From the NCBI GenBank assembly GCA_031281255.1, contig JAITFR010000090.1, positions 1 through 39,728 on the forward strand: 39,728 nt of DNA, written 5' to 3'. Shown here one piece after another: positions 1 to 7,770 of this stretch (positions within the stretch are counted from its first letter, which is position 1; each line of letters starts with the position of its first letter). The notes beneath the pieces are model-generated. The model searched no databases. It saw only the letters and a program-made list of their open reading frames with translations, and had not been told where the DNA came from. This DNA comes from Oscillospiraceae bacterium (GTDB lineage Bacteria; Bacillota; Clostridia; Oscillospirales; Oscillospiraceae). A program made the translations under genes and the position numbers.

Positions 1-2
1 CA

Positions 3-566
3 TCATTTATCACCGTTTTCTTTCTTTGGTCTGGTTTTCATCGTTTTTGCATATAACTTTATATATGTTGCAAATGCAAAAAGTGTCAGAGCGATTGCAC
101 CTGCAATTATTATATTAACTACATATTCAGGTATAACCTGTTGGAAAAGAATTAGCGTTGCACATGCTACAAAAAACACAAAAGTTGACACTTTTCCAAA
201 AATATTCGCTGGTGGAAGTTCAATGCGTACCATTTTATGGATAACAAGTCCACCAATTCCCATAAGAGCTTCTTTTACAAAAAATACCAATACCGCCCAA
301 ATAAGTACAGGCATTGTAACAGCCAGACATATTAAGACTGTAAAAGTCATTAGTTTATCGCCAAGAGGGTCTAATACTTTTCCAAGAGAAGATTGCGCAC
401 TGTATCTACGAGCAATAAACCCGTCAAAAAAGTCGCTGACCCCTGCGGTTATGAATACTATTAATGCGAAATATTTAATATCACCGGGTTGTAAAAAGTA
501 AGCCAAAACAAATATCGGTACAAGGCAAATGCGAAATATTGATAAAATGTTTGGGACAGATTTCAT
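3..566 (-). CDS. pgsA: CDP-diacylglycerol--glycerol-3-phosphate 3-phosphatidyltransferase
   Basis: This integral membrane enzyme makes phosphatidylglycerophosphate from CDP-diacylglycerol and glycerol-3-phosphate, the committed step to phosphatidylglycerol and cardiolipin. The CDP-alcohol phosphatidyltransferase signature D-x2-DG-x2-AR-x8-G-x3-D-x3-D is intact at about residues 45-70 (DFFDGFIARR, then G and DPLGD). About four to five hydrophobic segments surround it, and 187 aa is normal for PgsA. I chose ATG at 566 because AGGAGG lies 9 nt upstream; a TTG at 575 abuts that Shine-Dalgarno and would be unusable. It is the last gene seen of a minus-strand unit behind the CvpA-like gene (27-nt gap). 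Phosphatidylserine synthase belongs to the same superfamily, but length and sequence style favour PgsA. Confidence 0.9.
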   Translation of the reverse strand: MKSVPNILSIFRICLVPIFVLAYFLQPGDIKYFALIVFITAGVSDFFDGFIARRYSAQSSLGKVLDPLGDKLMTFTVLICLAVTMPVLIWAVLVFFVKEALMGIGGLVIHKMVRIELPPANIFGKVSTFVFFVACATLILFQQVIPEYVVNIIIAGAIALTLFAFATYIKLYAKTMKTRPKKENGDK

Positions 567-593
567 CCGTGACAACCTCCTATGTGGGTTTAA

Positions 594-1301
594 TTATATA
601 CCAAGTATATTTGCAATGGGGTTATTATTTACAATTGAGTTGAGAATTGTTGTGCGTTCAAGTGTTGGAAGCATTATAACACCAAAATAACGTATTATAA
701 CAGCTATAGCATATACGATTAACACTCCTTTGAAAAGACCTAATCCGGTTCCGGCGATTGTATCTACAAGTTTTAGCCCCGGCAAGGAGAAAACAAAACC
801 TATCAAATTGCCAATAACAGCAAATGCTATAGAAAGAAGTAAAAATGCTATCCCAAACACAGCAACATAAGATAGTGATGCTGTTAATCTTTCTGCAATT
901 AAATCATGTAATAAGATTGGTTCATCACTTTGATCTCGTGCAAAAATTGCTTGCTCTGCAATACTCACAGCGGCAGCTTCCGGTATACCTATTTGCCGAA
1001 GTGCTGTGTAAGCGGAGCCAAAATCAATATCATCAATATCATGGTCATGTGCAATAGCTTGGTATTCAATCCCCTCATCTATCATTTCATTAAAAGCTGA
1101 CTCAATAATTCCACTTGCAAATGGCATCATCATATCTTTTGCATTATCTGAATAAGCTTGTGCTGCTATATTCGCAAGCAAAAGTGCTGCAATTAAAGAG
1201 ACTACACCAAATACACCACGTATTAAGCCATTCTTAAAGCCGCGCCATGTACAGAATGCTATTATACCTAAAACAGCTATATCTATTAATAATGCTGTCA
1301 T
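594..1301 (-). CDS. CvpA family membrane protein
   Basis: A 235-aa membrane protein of the CvpA (colicin V production protein) family, whose role is poorly defined but lies at the cell envelope. Hydrophobic segments are at about residues 5-20, 27-48, 143-172 and 183-207. The N-terminal pattern (IDIAVLGIIAFCTWRGFKNG) fits the CvpA opening, in which a basic, glycine-containing loop joins the first two helices. Between helices 2 and 3 is an acidic, probably exposed segment (residues 50-135), longer than in short CvpA proteins. The ATG at 1301 has AAGGGG 8 nt upstream. It starts 3 nt after the upstream gene's stop, so the two are probably translationally coupled. Family assignment rests on topology and the N-terminus only. 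Confidence 0.7.
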   Translation of the reverse strand: MTALLIDIAVLGIIAFCTWRGFKNGLIRGVFGVVSLIAALLLANIAAQAYSDNAKDMMMPFASGIIESAFNEMIDEGIEYQAIAHDHDIDDIDFGSAYTALRQIGIPEAAAVSIAEQAIFARDQSDEPILLHDLIAERLTASLSYVAVFGIAFLLLSIAFAVIGNLIGFVFSLPGLKLVDTIAGTGLGLFKGVLIVYAIAVIIRYFGVIMLPTLERTTILNSIVNNNPIANILGI

Positions 1302-1304
1302 AGT

Positions 1305-2474
1305 TTAGTCCCCTTCCCCTCTTCTAAATATATTTGCGGAGTTATCTCCCGCTGCTAGTGCAACATCTTCTGTAAGTGCAAGAACATAACTTGCTGCGGA
1401 GTAACCTTCACCAAATATGGGATAAATCTCCAGTGTTTCGTTGAATGAAACAATACTATCGCTCAAAAGTAGAACTAAAGATTTACCGGTTGCTGACATG
1501 AAAATTATTTCGCGATTTGTAGTAATCTCACCAAGTATTGCTCCATCATCTTTTAGTGTTAATAATCTTCCGCTATATCCTATACTATAATCATACAAGT
1601 GCAGAGCTATGAAATCATCTGTTTTTGTGTAACCTCCGATACGTTTATCGGTAAATGTGTATATATGATTAGGTGTACCATCGCTGTCAATAGTTAATAA
1701 CGAATCTGTTGAAACTGCCAGGATTTTGCTGTTTGTTATAAAAGTTATATCAATAATAATACTGTCCGGAAGTGTAAAAATATAGTCAGGGTCATCTTTG
1801 TGCGTGTTAATTCCATTGTAGTATGTGATACGGCTGCCTGTGTCAGAAAGATTTACAATTGCCAGTATTTCGTTATCCGGTGAAAGATGTGCAGAGACTA
1901 CATAACCTGTACCCATGTTTACAAGATAGACCGGTATGCCATCGCTGTTATAAACCGTTACTGTTCCTAAAAATCCACCTTGTTCTTGTGTAACAACACA
2001 GAACCAACCGTTTTTGTTTATCGAAACAGACACAATTACTCCATCTGTTTCAATTGCTGAGATAATATTTGAGGCTCGAAACATACGGATAGCATTACCA
2101 CCTATGTCAAATGCTGCAAAATATTCATGATTTTCGACTATCGCCGGTTGTTCTACTCGAAAAGAATCTCTTAGTGTTTCACGTCCACCTGAATCAAGCA
2201 CTTGTAGACCTAAAGAACCAACTGCTGCTATGTAACCATTTGAGTGTGCAAAAGCTCTGTTTCGTCCAACGTCAAAAATAAATTCATCTACTGTAAACAC
2301 AGGTATATTTGACGAAAACCAACTTGCTAATATTGATTGTCCGGGTATTCCGCTCGGTATAAATGCAAGCAATGTTAGTAATAGAGCAAAAAGAATTAAG
2401 AATACAAGAATGAGACTTAGTAGTTTATGCTTTTTTTTAACTGGTTTTGTATTGGTACCTACACCATTGTTCAT
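1305..2474 (-). CDS. Membrane-anchored beta-propeller-like protein (DUF5711-like)
   Basis: A 389-aa protein with a short basic N-terminus (KKKHK), one transmembrane helix at about residues 16-40 and a long extracytoplasmic part. That part has repeated beta-rich blocks of about 40-50 residues, each with a hydrophobic strand followed by GG or DG turns (for example GSLGLQVLDSGGRE, FAAFDIGGNAIRMF, LSPDNEILAIVNLSDTG). This suggests a WD40/YVTN-like propeller. It resembles the DUF5711 proteins often found beside cvpA in Clostridia; that name is inferred from context and style. No catalytic motif is seen. I chose ATG at 2474 because GGTGG lies 5 nt upstream; a TTG at 2486 is in frame but has no better ribosome site. 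It is the first gene of the unit running to pgsA. Confidence 0.6.
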   Translation of the reverse strand: MNNGVGTNTKPVKKKHKLLSLILVFLILFALLLTLLAFIPSGIPGQSILASWFSSNIPVFTVDEFIFDVGRNRAFAHSNGYIAAVGSLGLQVLDSGGRETLRDSFRVEQPAIVENHEYFAAFDIGGNAIRMFRASNIISAIETDGVIVSVSINKNGWFCVVTQEQGGFLGTVTVYNSDGIPVYLVNMGTGYVVSAHLSPDNEILAIVNLSDTGSRITYYNGINTHKDDPDYIFTLPDSIIIDITFITNSKILAVSTDSLLTIDSDGTPNHIYTFTDKRIGGYTKTDDFIALHLYDYSIGYSGRLLTLKDDGAILGEITTNREIIFMSATGKSLVLLLSDSIVSFNETLEIYPIFGEGYSAASYVLALTEDVALAAGDNSANIFRRGEGD

Positions 2475-2515
2475 AAAAACCACCAATGAATATTTTAAAT
2501 CTATCGCAATTCGTG

Positions 2516-2524
2516 ATTATATCA
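2516..2524 (-). promoter_or_regulatory. Extended -10 promoter for the pgsA unit
   Basis: On the minus strand TGATATAAT is a perfect extended -10 (TGn plus TATAAT), about 40 nt before the ATG at 2474. No good -35 is visible at 17 nt, as is common for extended -10 promoters. Placement by eye only. Confidence 0.5.
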
Positions 2525-2574
2525 TAAATCCTAAGAAAATAAAATATACAAAGTGTAAACAATACGACGAGGCA

Positions 2575-2648
2575 GGGAGTAGAGAATAGAAAGTAGAGAG
2601 TAGGAGCTATATGAATTAATAATTAATAATTAATAGTTAATAATTAAT
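2575..2648. repeat. Tandem heptamer arrays (two families)
   Basis: Positions 2575-2602 are four 7-bp units (GGGAGTA, GAGAATA, GAAAGTA, GAGAGTA). These are the reverse complement of the TACTCTC/TACTCCC units at 3247 and 21313. After a short spacer, 2614-2648 holds five units of AATTAAT (one reads AGTTAAT). Both arrays have period 7. No gene is visible in this gap (2475-2767). Confidence 0.85.
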
Positions 2649-2671
2649 AATGACGAGTGATATGGAGATTG

Positions 2672-2767
2672 GGACTCCATGCCCTCTTTAGTAAAGAGGG
2701 TGGCCAATCCGTGCGACGGGGAGTCCGCAGAGCCGGGTGATTTGTGAGTATAGAAGAATCTTTTATG
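2672..2767. repeat. Dispersed intergenic hairpin repeat, copy 1
   Basis: A hairpin with arms CCCTCTTT (2682-2689) and AAAGAGGG (2693-2700) sits inside a wider inverted repeat GGACTCC (2672-2678) / GGAGTCC (2720-2726). It is followed by GGGTGATTTGT. The same hairpin and tail recur at 23053-23099. The segment CAATCCGTGCGACGGGGA and the AGAAGAATCTT end resemble the repeat at 9404-9470. It lies just downstream of the yjbQ stop codon. Confidence 0.75.
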
Positions 2768-3160
2768 CTATTGCATTATCTTCACCATAAATTTTCTGCT
2801 CCTTGGGGGATCAAATTCGCAAAAGTAAACACTCTGCCAAGTGCCAAGCAAAAGCTTCCCTTTACTAACGATTATGGTTTCACTTGCACCAATTGTGGAT
2901 GCCTTTAAGTGAGCGGCACTATTTCCCTCCTCGTGCTTAAACTCTTTTCTATCAGGAAATGCTTTATCAAACCCGATAAGAAAATCATGCACAACATCAG
3001 GGTCTGCGTTTTCATTAATTGTAATTCCTGCTGTAGTATGCGGACAAAATACTACTACTACTCCGTCTGAGAGACCACTTTTTACAACAGCTAATTGCAC
3101 CTCATCTGTGATGTTGTAAAAATCCTCACGTGGTGTTGATAATTTAAACTCAAAAATCAT
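2768..3160 (-). CDS. yjbQ: YjbQ / UPF0047 family protein
   Basis: A 130-aa single-domain protein of the YjbQ (UPF0047) family. Members have weak thiamine-phosphate synthase activity and the true role is unsettled. The family signatures are present: FCPHTTAGITINENADP in the middle and the C-terminal block KGKLLLGTWQSVYFCEFDPPRSR. In the last motif the usual E-x-DGPR-x-R reads E-x-DPPR-x-R, so the glycine is replaced by proline. I start it at ATG 3160 because AGGAGGG lies 5-6 nt upstream. An upstream in-frame ATG at 3184 lies before that ribosome site and would add an unconserved octapeptide. It is a single gene, flanked on both sides by repeats. Confidence 0.85.
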   Translation of the reverse strand: MIFEFKLSTPREDFYNITDEVQLAVVKSGLSDGVVVVFCPHTTAGITINENADPDVVHDFLIGFDKAFPDRKEFKHEEGNSAAHLKASTIGASETIIVSKGKLLLGTWQSVYFCEFDPPRSRKFMVKIMQ

Positions 3161-3246
3161 AATTACCCTCCTAATTTGTTTCATAAATATTATAAGATAT
3201 TAAACCTTTTACATTATATCATAAATCAAAGATACTTCGCACCCCC

Positions 3247-3309
3247 TACTCTCTACTCTCTACTCTCTACTCTCTACTCTCTACTCCCTATTCCCTATTC
3301 CCTATTCCC
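3247..3309. repeat. Tandem heptamer array, nine units
   Basis: Five TACTCTC units (3247-3281), one TACTCCC (3282-3288) and three TATTCCC (3289-3309), all exactly 7 bp apart. The array lies between the divergent yjbQ and M32 carboxypeptidase genes. An open reading frame across it (3176-3361) is only the translated repeat. Related arrays: 2575-2602 (inverted) and 21313-21340. Confidence 0.9.
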
Positions 3310-3357
3310 TATAATTGTGTTAAAATATAAATTATTAAATCAGAAGGGAATAATAAA

Positions 3358-4854
3358 ATGACTAAACAAGAAGCTCTGAAACTTTTATACGAAAAAATAC
3401 AAGTTGGTAACGCACTTGGTCTCGCAAGCAGTATCATTCATTGGGACGCAGCAACATTAGGTGTCCCTGAGAAATCACTCGCTGACCGTGGTGCAGCAAT
3501 TGGATGGATTGGCGGAGAAAGCTTTCGCCGCTTTATGGCACTTGATACAATTGAAGCAATAGAAACACTCGAAGCTGTTAAAAGCGAACTTAACAATTAC
3601 GAGAATGCTATGATTTATGTGTATGGTAAAGCATATAGAAAAGCAAAAGCAGTACCACAAGAGGAGTTTGAAGCATTCCAGGCATTAACAGCAGAAGCAC
3701 AAGCAGTATGGGAAACTGCACGTAAAAAATGTGATTACGAAATGATGTTGCCATATTATGAGAAGGTATTTGATTATCAACGTCGTCTTTGTGACTGGTA
3801 TGGTTATGAAAACCACCCTTATGATGCGTTACTTGATGACTACGAAAGAGGTGCAAATGTTGAAATGCTTGACAGCTTCTTTAGTGCATTAAGAGAAAAA
3901 ATTGTACCATTGTTAAAAGATATTATTGCAAAAGACAATCAACCTAAAGAAATCAAAGGATTATTTGACATATCAAAACAGCGTGAGCTTATGCCATGGC
4001 TTACGGATTTCGCAGGATATGACAGAACTCGCGGAAAAGTTGGAGAGGTTGAGCATCCTTTCTGCACAACAATTACACTAGATGATGTTCGTATAACAAC
4101 CATGTATCACGAGGATAATTTAATGTCAGCACTTTTCTCAACAATTCACGAGTGCGGACATGCAATTTATCAGCAAAATATGAACGCAGAATTAGTTAAG
4201 CATGGTCTGGCAGATGGTTCATCAATGGGTGTTCACGAGAGTCAGTCACGTCTGTATGAAAATATGATTTGCAGAAGCAAATCTTTTACTGAAATATTAT
4301 TACCAAAACTGCAAGAGAAATTCGATTATTTTAAGGATTGGGATGTTGACTCATTATATCGCTCGGTAAACATAGCTCGCCCGTCTTTAATCCGCATTGA
4401 AGCAGACGAGCTGACATACAGTCTGCACGTTATGGTACGTTATGAACTTGAGAAAAAGTTAATAACCGGAGAGATAAAAGTATCAGACCTGCCAAAATTA
4501 TGGGCAGATAAATACGAAGAAATCCTCGGCATTCGCCCCGATACTTTAGCAAATGGTGTTTTGCAGGATGTTCATTGGAGTGCAGGATATGTTGGTTACT
4601 TCCCGTCTTATGCGGTGGGTACAGCTTATGGTTCGCAACTGATGAACACAATAAAAAAGAGCATTGATATAAATACCGCAATAAAAAATGCAGACATATC
4701 CCCGATAACAAAATGGTTAAAAGAGAATGTTCACAGCAAAGGACAAACTCTATCTCCTGATGAATTGTTAATACAATCAACAGGCGAAGCCTTTAATCCA
4801 AAATACTATGTAGACTATCTGGAAGAAAAGTTCAGGGATTTATACTTGAGGTAG
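3358..4854 (+). CDS. M32 family metallocarboxypeptidase (carboxypeptidase Taq type)
   Basis: A cytosolic zinc or cobalt carboxypeptidase that trims amino acids from peptide C-termini. At 498 aa it has the M32 family length. The zinc site HECGH is at residues 264-268, with the third ligand glutamate in HESQSR (about 293-298). The other M32 signatures are also present: HPF at 233-235, the DVRITT motif just after it, and GYFPSYAVGTAYGSQ near residues 410-425. There is no signal peptide. AGAAGGGA precedes the ATG by about 9 nt. It stands alone, convergent with the tRNA-Ser/mltG operon, with no terminator apparent in the few bases between the stop and the tRNA 3' end. Confidence 0.93.
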   Translation: MTKQEALKLLYEKIQVGNALGLASSIIHWDAATLGVPEKSLADRGAAIGWIGGESFRRFMALDTIEAIETLEAVKSELNNYENAMIYVYGKAYRKAKAVPQEEFEAFQALTAEAQAVWETARKKCDYEMMLPYYEKVFDYQRRLCDWYGYENHPYDALLDDYERGANVEMLDSFFSALREKIVPLLKDIIAKDNQPKEIKGLFDISKQRELMPWLTDFAGYDRTRGKVGEVEHPFCTTITLDDVRITTMYHEDNLMSALFSTIHECGHAIYQQNMNAELVKHGLADGSSMGVHESQSRLYENMICRSKSFTEILLPKLQEKFDYFKDWDVDSLYRSVNIARPSLIRIEADELTYSLHVMVRYELEKKLITGEIKVSDLPKLWADKYEEILGIRPDTLANGVLQDVHWSAGYVGYFPSYAVGTAYGSQLMNTIKKSIDINTAIKNADISPITKWLKENVHSKGQTLSPDELLIQSTGEAFNPKYYVDYLEEKFRDLYLR

Positions 4855-4859
4855 GACTC

Positions 4860-4948
4860 TGGCGGAGGAGAGAGGATTCGAACCTCCGTGGGGTTGCCCC
4901 CAAACGGTTTTCAAGACCGCCGCGTTATGACCTCTTCGCTACTCCTCC
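4860..4948 (-). tRNA. tRNA-Ser (anticodon UGA)
   Basis: The 7-bp acceptor stem GGAGGAG/CTCCTCC is perfect. The D arm is GCG...CGC. The anticodon loop is CTTGAAA (anticodon TGA, reads UCA) on a 5-bp stem. A long class II variable arm (GGGG-CAAC-CCC style) is followed by the T arm GGAGG-TTCGAAT-CCTCT. The discriminator is G and the 3' CCA is encoded (4860-4862). It lies 12 nt downstream of the mltG stop codon, so it is probably processed from the mltG operon transcript. Confidence 0.96.
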
Positions 4949-4960
4949 GTATCTAATCCC

Positions 4961-6355
4961 CTACCCACCGTATTCCGGGCTGTTTACAAAATTGTTATGA
5001 TCTGTATAGTTAGTAAAGAAATTGTGAGTGCCATTTCTGTTTAGTGCGTAGTAAAACTCTCTTGTACTGTCGGGGTATAAAGCTGCATGTATCGAAGCTA
5101 TCCCCGGGTTTGCTATTGGACCTGGAGGTAATCCGTCGTGGACATAAGTGTTAAATGGACTGTCAAGTGAAATTGAGAATGGAATACCTGTGTCTGCTAT
5201 AGCATAATGTATTGTAGCATCAATTTCAAGTCTTGGGAAGTTCGGACTATTTAAACGATTATAAATGACTGCTGCAATACGTGACCGTTCTTCATCATTG
5301 CCTGCTTCACGCTCAATCATTGAAGCGATAATAACTATCTCACGAACAGTATACCCTAAATGAGTTGCACGTTCAATATATTGCTCTGTAAATCTTCTAT
5401 CAAATTCACGTAACATTCTTGAAATCACCTGAGTTGGTGTAGAATCTAAGAAAAAGTTATATGTATCCGGGAAAAGAAAACCCTCAAGTCTAAGTCTGTT
5501 ACCCAAAGTTGTATTGTCCAAGAAATAAAAGTTAAAATCGTGGTGAGTAGCAGTATACCACAAGTCTTCTGCAGAACATACACCTTCATCTTCAAGACGA
5601 CGAAATATTTGAGACAATGTAAAACCTTCCGGTATAGTTACAGATACTTCAACCCTAACTCCTGCTCGTGCTGTCATTCCCTGAACCAGAGCACGATAAT
5701 CATAGTTTCTGTTCAGAACATAAGACCCCGGAGAAATCTTTGCTTCAGCCTCTGAATATTCTGCATACAATCTAAACAATGCCTTATATCTAATAAGATT
5801 AGCTTCATATAATAAATCAATAATATCATTCAAATCAAACTCATTTGGAACTTGTACATGAACAAGCTCATCTTCCGAAGCAAAACCTAATATATCAATT
5901 GTTGCCATCCACGCTATAGATGCGAATACAACAGCAATACAAAGGATAAAAACCATAAACATCAACCCACCAACAAGTCCTGTACGTTTTTCACGCCTTT
6001 GACGCAAGGGGCGATTATTTGGCACATCCCTATATGCACTCTCAAAATCAAACTTCATTTTGAAACCTGCAGAGCCATATTCTTCTTCATTTTCTGCATC
6101 TTCTATAACAAACGAAGTGTTTTTTTTCTTTAATCTATGTTGTTTCATTTCAGAAAATATTGAATTTGGTTTTGGTTTGTTTTCCGGTGTTATTAATGTA
6201 TTTTCTTCTACAACCTGCGACACAGGTGAATTAACCTGTCCGGAACGCTCAATAAGAGGTCTGACAGAAGCAGGTGCCGGAGGTAAATCGCTATCGTCAA
6301 CAAACTTTAGCGCTTCTTCTATGCTGTTAATAATATCTTCACGGTCGCCGGACAT
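4961..6355 (-). CDS. mltG: Endolytic transglycosylase MltG (YceG-like)
   Basis: A membrane-anchored lytic transglycosylase thought to cut nascent glycan strands near the start of elongation. A disordered cytoplasmic N-terminus of about 125 residues is longer than in many homologues. It is followed by a transmembrane helix at about 126-155, a LysM-like region (about 165-230) and the YceG catalytic domain to residue 464. The signature ASMIEREA (about 344-351) holds the catalytic glutamate (E348 by position), followed by the family motif AAVIYNRLN. AGGAAGGA lies 6 nt before the ATG. It is downstream of tmk with a 63-nt gap and upstream of tRNA-Ser. Confidence 0.93.
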   Translation of the reverse strand: MSGDREDIINSIEEALKFVDDSDLPPAPASVRPLIERSGQVNSPVSQVVEENTLITPENKPKPNSIFSEMKQHRLKKKNTSFVIEDAENEEEYGSAGFKMKFDFESAYRDVPNNRPLRQRREKRTGLVGGLMFMVFILCIAVVFASIAWMATIDILGFASEDELVHVQVPNEFDLNDIIDLLYEANLIRYKALFRLYAEYSEAEAKISPGSYVLNRNYDYRALVQGMTARAGVRVEVSVTIPEGFTLSQIFRRLEDEGVCSAEDLWYTATHHDFNFYFLDNTTLGNRLRLEGFLFPDTYNFFLDSTPTQVISRMLREFDRRFTEQYIERATHLGYTVREIVIIASMIEREAGNDEERSRIAAVIYNRLNSPNFPRLEIDATIHYAIADTGIPFSISLDSPFNTYVHDGLPPGPIANPGIASIHAALYPDSTREFYYALNRNGTHNFFTNYTDHNNFVNSPEYGG

Positions 6356-6418
6356 TTGTAATCCTTCCTAAGTTAGAAAACTAATTGCTATTTATACTAA
6401 TGGTTTACGAATGGCAAA

Positions 6419-7081
6419 TTAATGTGTTTTAAAAAGTTCATTAAATATTTCACTGTGAATATCATTCTCACTACGTTTTGCGTTTTGACCGCTACAGTCA
6501 ACAATATACCATCCAAATTGTTTAGCTGCGTGTCTACCGCTGTCTACACAACTTGCTAGATATTTCATATCATTTTCATGAATATCAGCACTAGTACCGG
6601 TTTTCTTTTGACGAGTGTTAAGACGCTCTGCTGCAAGTTCTACATCAACATCTATAAATACAACAGCATCGGGTTTTGGCAGTTCTATTAAATTAAACTC
6701 ATAATCATAAAGCCAGTCAAAAAACTTTTTCCGTTCTGTTGATACCATCTTTGCTCCCTGGTGCAAAGCATTACTGGTTGTATATCTATCAGTTAGTATA
6801 AGACCATCATTTTTATAGTAGTCACGCCAATCTTGAACAAATGATGCATATCTATCAACAGCAAAAAATGAAGAAGCAGCATAAGCATTTACAGTATCCG
6901 GGTCTTTTCCGAAGTCACCTGCGAGATACATTCGTATTAATGCTGATGACGGTTCCTCATATCTTGGGAAAAATATTCGCTTATATACTATATCTTCGTC
7001 ATTTAAGCGGTCACACATTAGCTTAAATTGTGTAGATTTTCCACTTCCATCAATTCCTTCAAAAACAATCAACCTACCCAT
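6419..7081 (-). CDS. tmk: Thymidylate kinase
   Basis: Phosphorylates dTMP to dTDP in the cytosol for DNA synthesis. The P-loop GIDGSGKST is at residues 9-17. FFAVDRYAS and the nucleoside-site motif DRYTTSNALHQG match the DRx and DRYxxSxxAYQG patterns of TMP kinases. A lid-like segment (ERLNTRQKKTG) follows. The 220 aa length is typical. Its ATG shares one base with the preceding stop codon (TAATG), so translation is probably coupled to the small membrane protein upstream. Some clostridial proteins of this subtype are described only as deoxynucleoside or TMP kinases, so substrate range is inferred. Confidence 0.88.
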   Translation of the reverse strand: MGRLIVFEGIDGSGKSTQFKLMCDRLNDEDIVYKRIFFPRYEEPSSALIRMYLAGDFGKDPDTVNAYAASSFFAVDRYASFVQDWRDYYKNDGLILTDRYTTSNALHQGAKMVSTERKKFFDWLYDYEFNLIELPKPDAVVFIDVDVELAAERLNTRQKKTGTSADIHENDMKYLASCVDSGRHAAKQFGWYIVDCSGQNAKRSENDIHSEIFNELFKTH

Positions 7082-7305
7082 TAGTCATCACCATCATTAT
7101 TTCTATCATTATCATGTGTTGGTGTTGCTTCTCCAATTAGTCCGGGAATCACAAGTTCACCTGTTTCATCATCAACATAATTAGAAAAAATGAAGAAAAG
7201 AATCAAAAATAACAAAACAATAGAAAGAGCAACAGTTGTTACAGCTCCTACAATAATCCGCAATACACGACCATTATAATATGTGTTTGGTACATATCTT
7301 CGCAT
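7081..7305 (-). CDS. Small single-pass membrane protein, unknown function
   Basis: A 74-aa protein I do not recognise. It has a short basic, tyrosine-rich N-terminus, one strongly hydrophobic helix at about residues 17-42, and an acidic Asn/Asp-rich tail (ends in HDNDRNNDGDD). The N-in/C-out orientation is expected from the charge pattern. It is supported as real by its tight operon fit: it starts 3 nt after the rpiB stop and its stop overlaps the tmk start. No motif suggests a function. Confidence 0.65.
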   Translation of the reverse strand: MRRYVPNTYYNGRVLRIIVGAVTTVALSIVLLFLILFFIFSNYVDDETGELVIPGLIGEATPTHDNDRNNDGDD

Positions 7306-7308
7306 AAT

Positions 7309-7743
7309 CTAATCCTCAGCGTTTAGCATATCAACTCTACGATGATGCTTTTCTTCATCACTGAACTTTGTTGTTAAAAACACTTTAACCATCTCGATTG
7401 CTAAATCATCATCAACAACATTAACGCCGGTAGCTAATACATTCGCATCATTATGGTTGCGTGCCATCTCTGCCATAAAAACACTGGTGCATAATGCTGC
7501 ACGAATACCTTTTATTTTATTGGCTGCAATTGATATACCAATCCCGGTGCCACATATAAAAATGCCTTTATCGCATTCTCCACCAGCTATGGATTTAGCA
7601 GCAGGTGCAGCTATTGCAGGGTAATCACAACTATCAGGAGAAAATGTGCCAAAATCCTTGTAAGAATATCCATTTTCTTCAAGATAAACTTTTACTTTTT
7701 TCATTAAATAAAAACCATTATGGTCACTTGCTAAAGCTATCAT
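7309..7743 (-). CDS. rpiB: Ribose-5-phosphate isomerase B
   Basis: Interconverts ribose-5-phosphate and ribulose-5-phosphate in the pentose phosphate pathway; some RpiB/LacAB members act on other phosphosugars. The N-terminal ASDHNG motif (D7, H8) and the phosphate/active-site loop CGTGIGISIAANK with C64 as the likely base are intact. So is RNHNDANVL around residues 95-103. Length 144 aa is typical. AGAGGAT is 7 nt before the ATG. It lies between the PMT-type transferase and a small membrane protein in the same operon. Confidence 0.93.
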   Translation of the reverse strand: MIALASDHNGFYLMKKVKVYLEENGYSYKDFGTFSPDSCDYPAIAAPAAKSIAGGECDKGIFICGTGIGISIAANKIKGIRAALCTSVFMAEMARNHNDANVLATGVNVVDDDLAIEMVKVFLTTKFSDEEKHHRRVDMLNAED

Positions 7744-7770
7744 ATATTAAATCCTCTAGAAAATGTCTCT

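Noticed and set aside
3247-3309. CRISPR array
   Set aside because: Units are 7 bp, directly tandem and without spacers; no cas genes are present.
3176-3361. Open reading frame of 61 codons with YSLL repeats
   Set aside because: It is the translation of the heptamer array; no ribosome site and no family resemblance.
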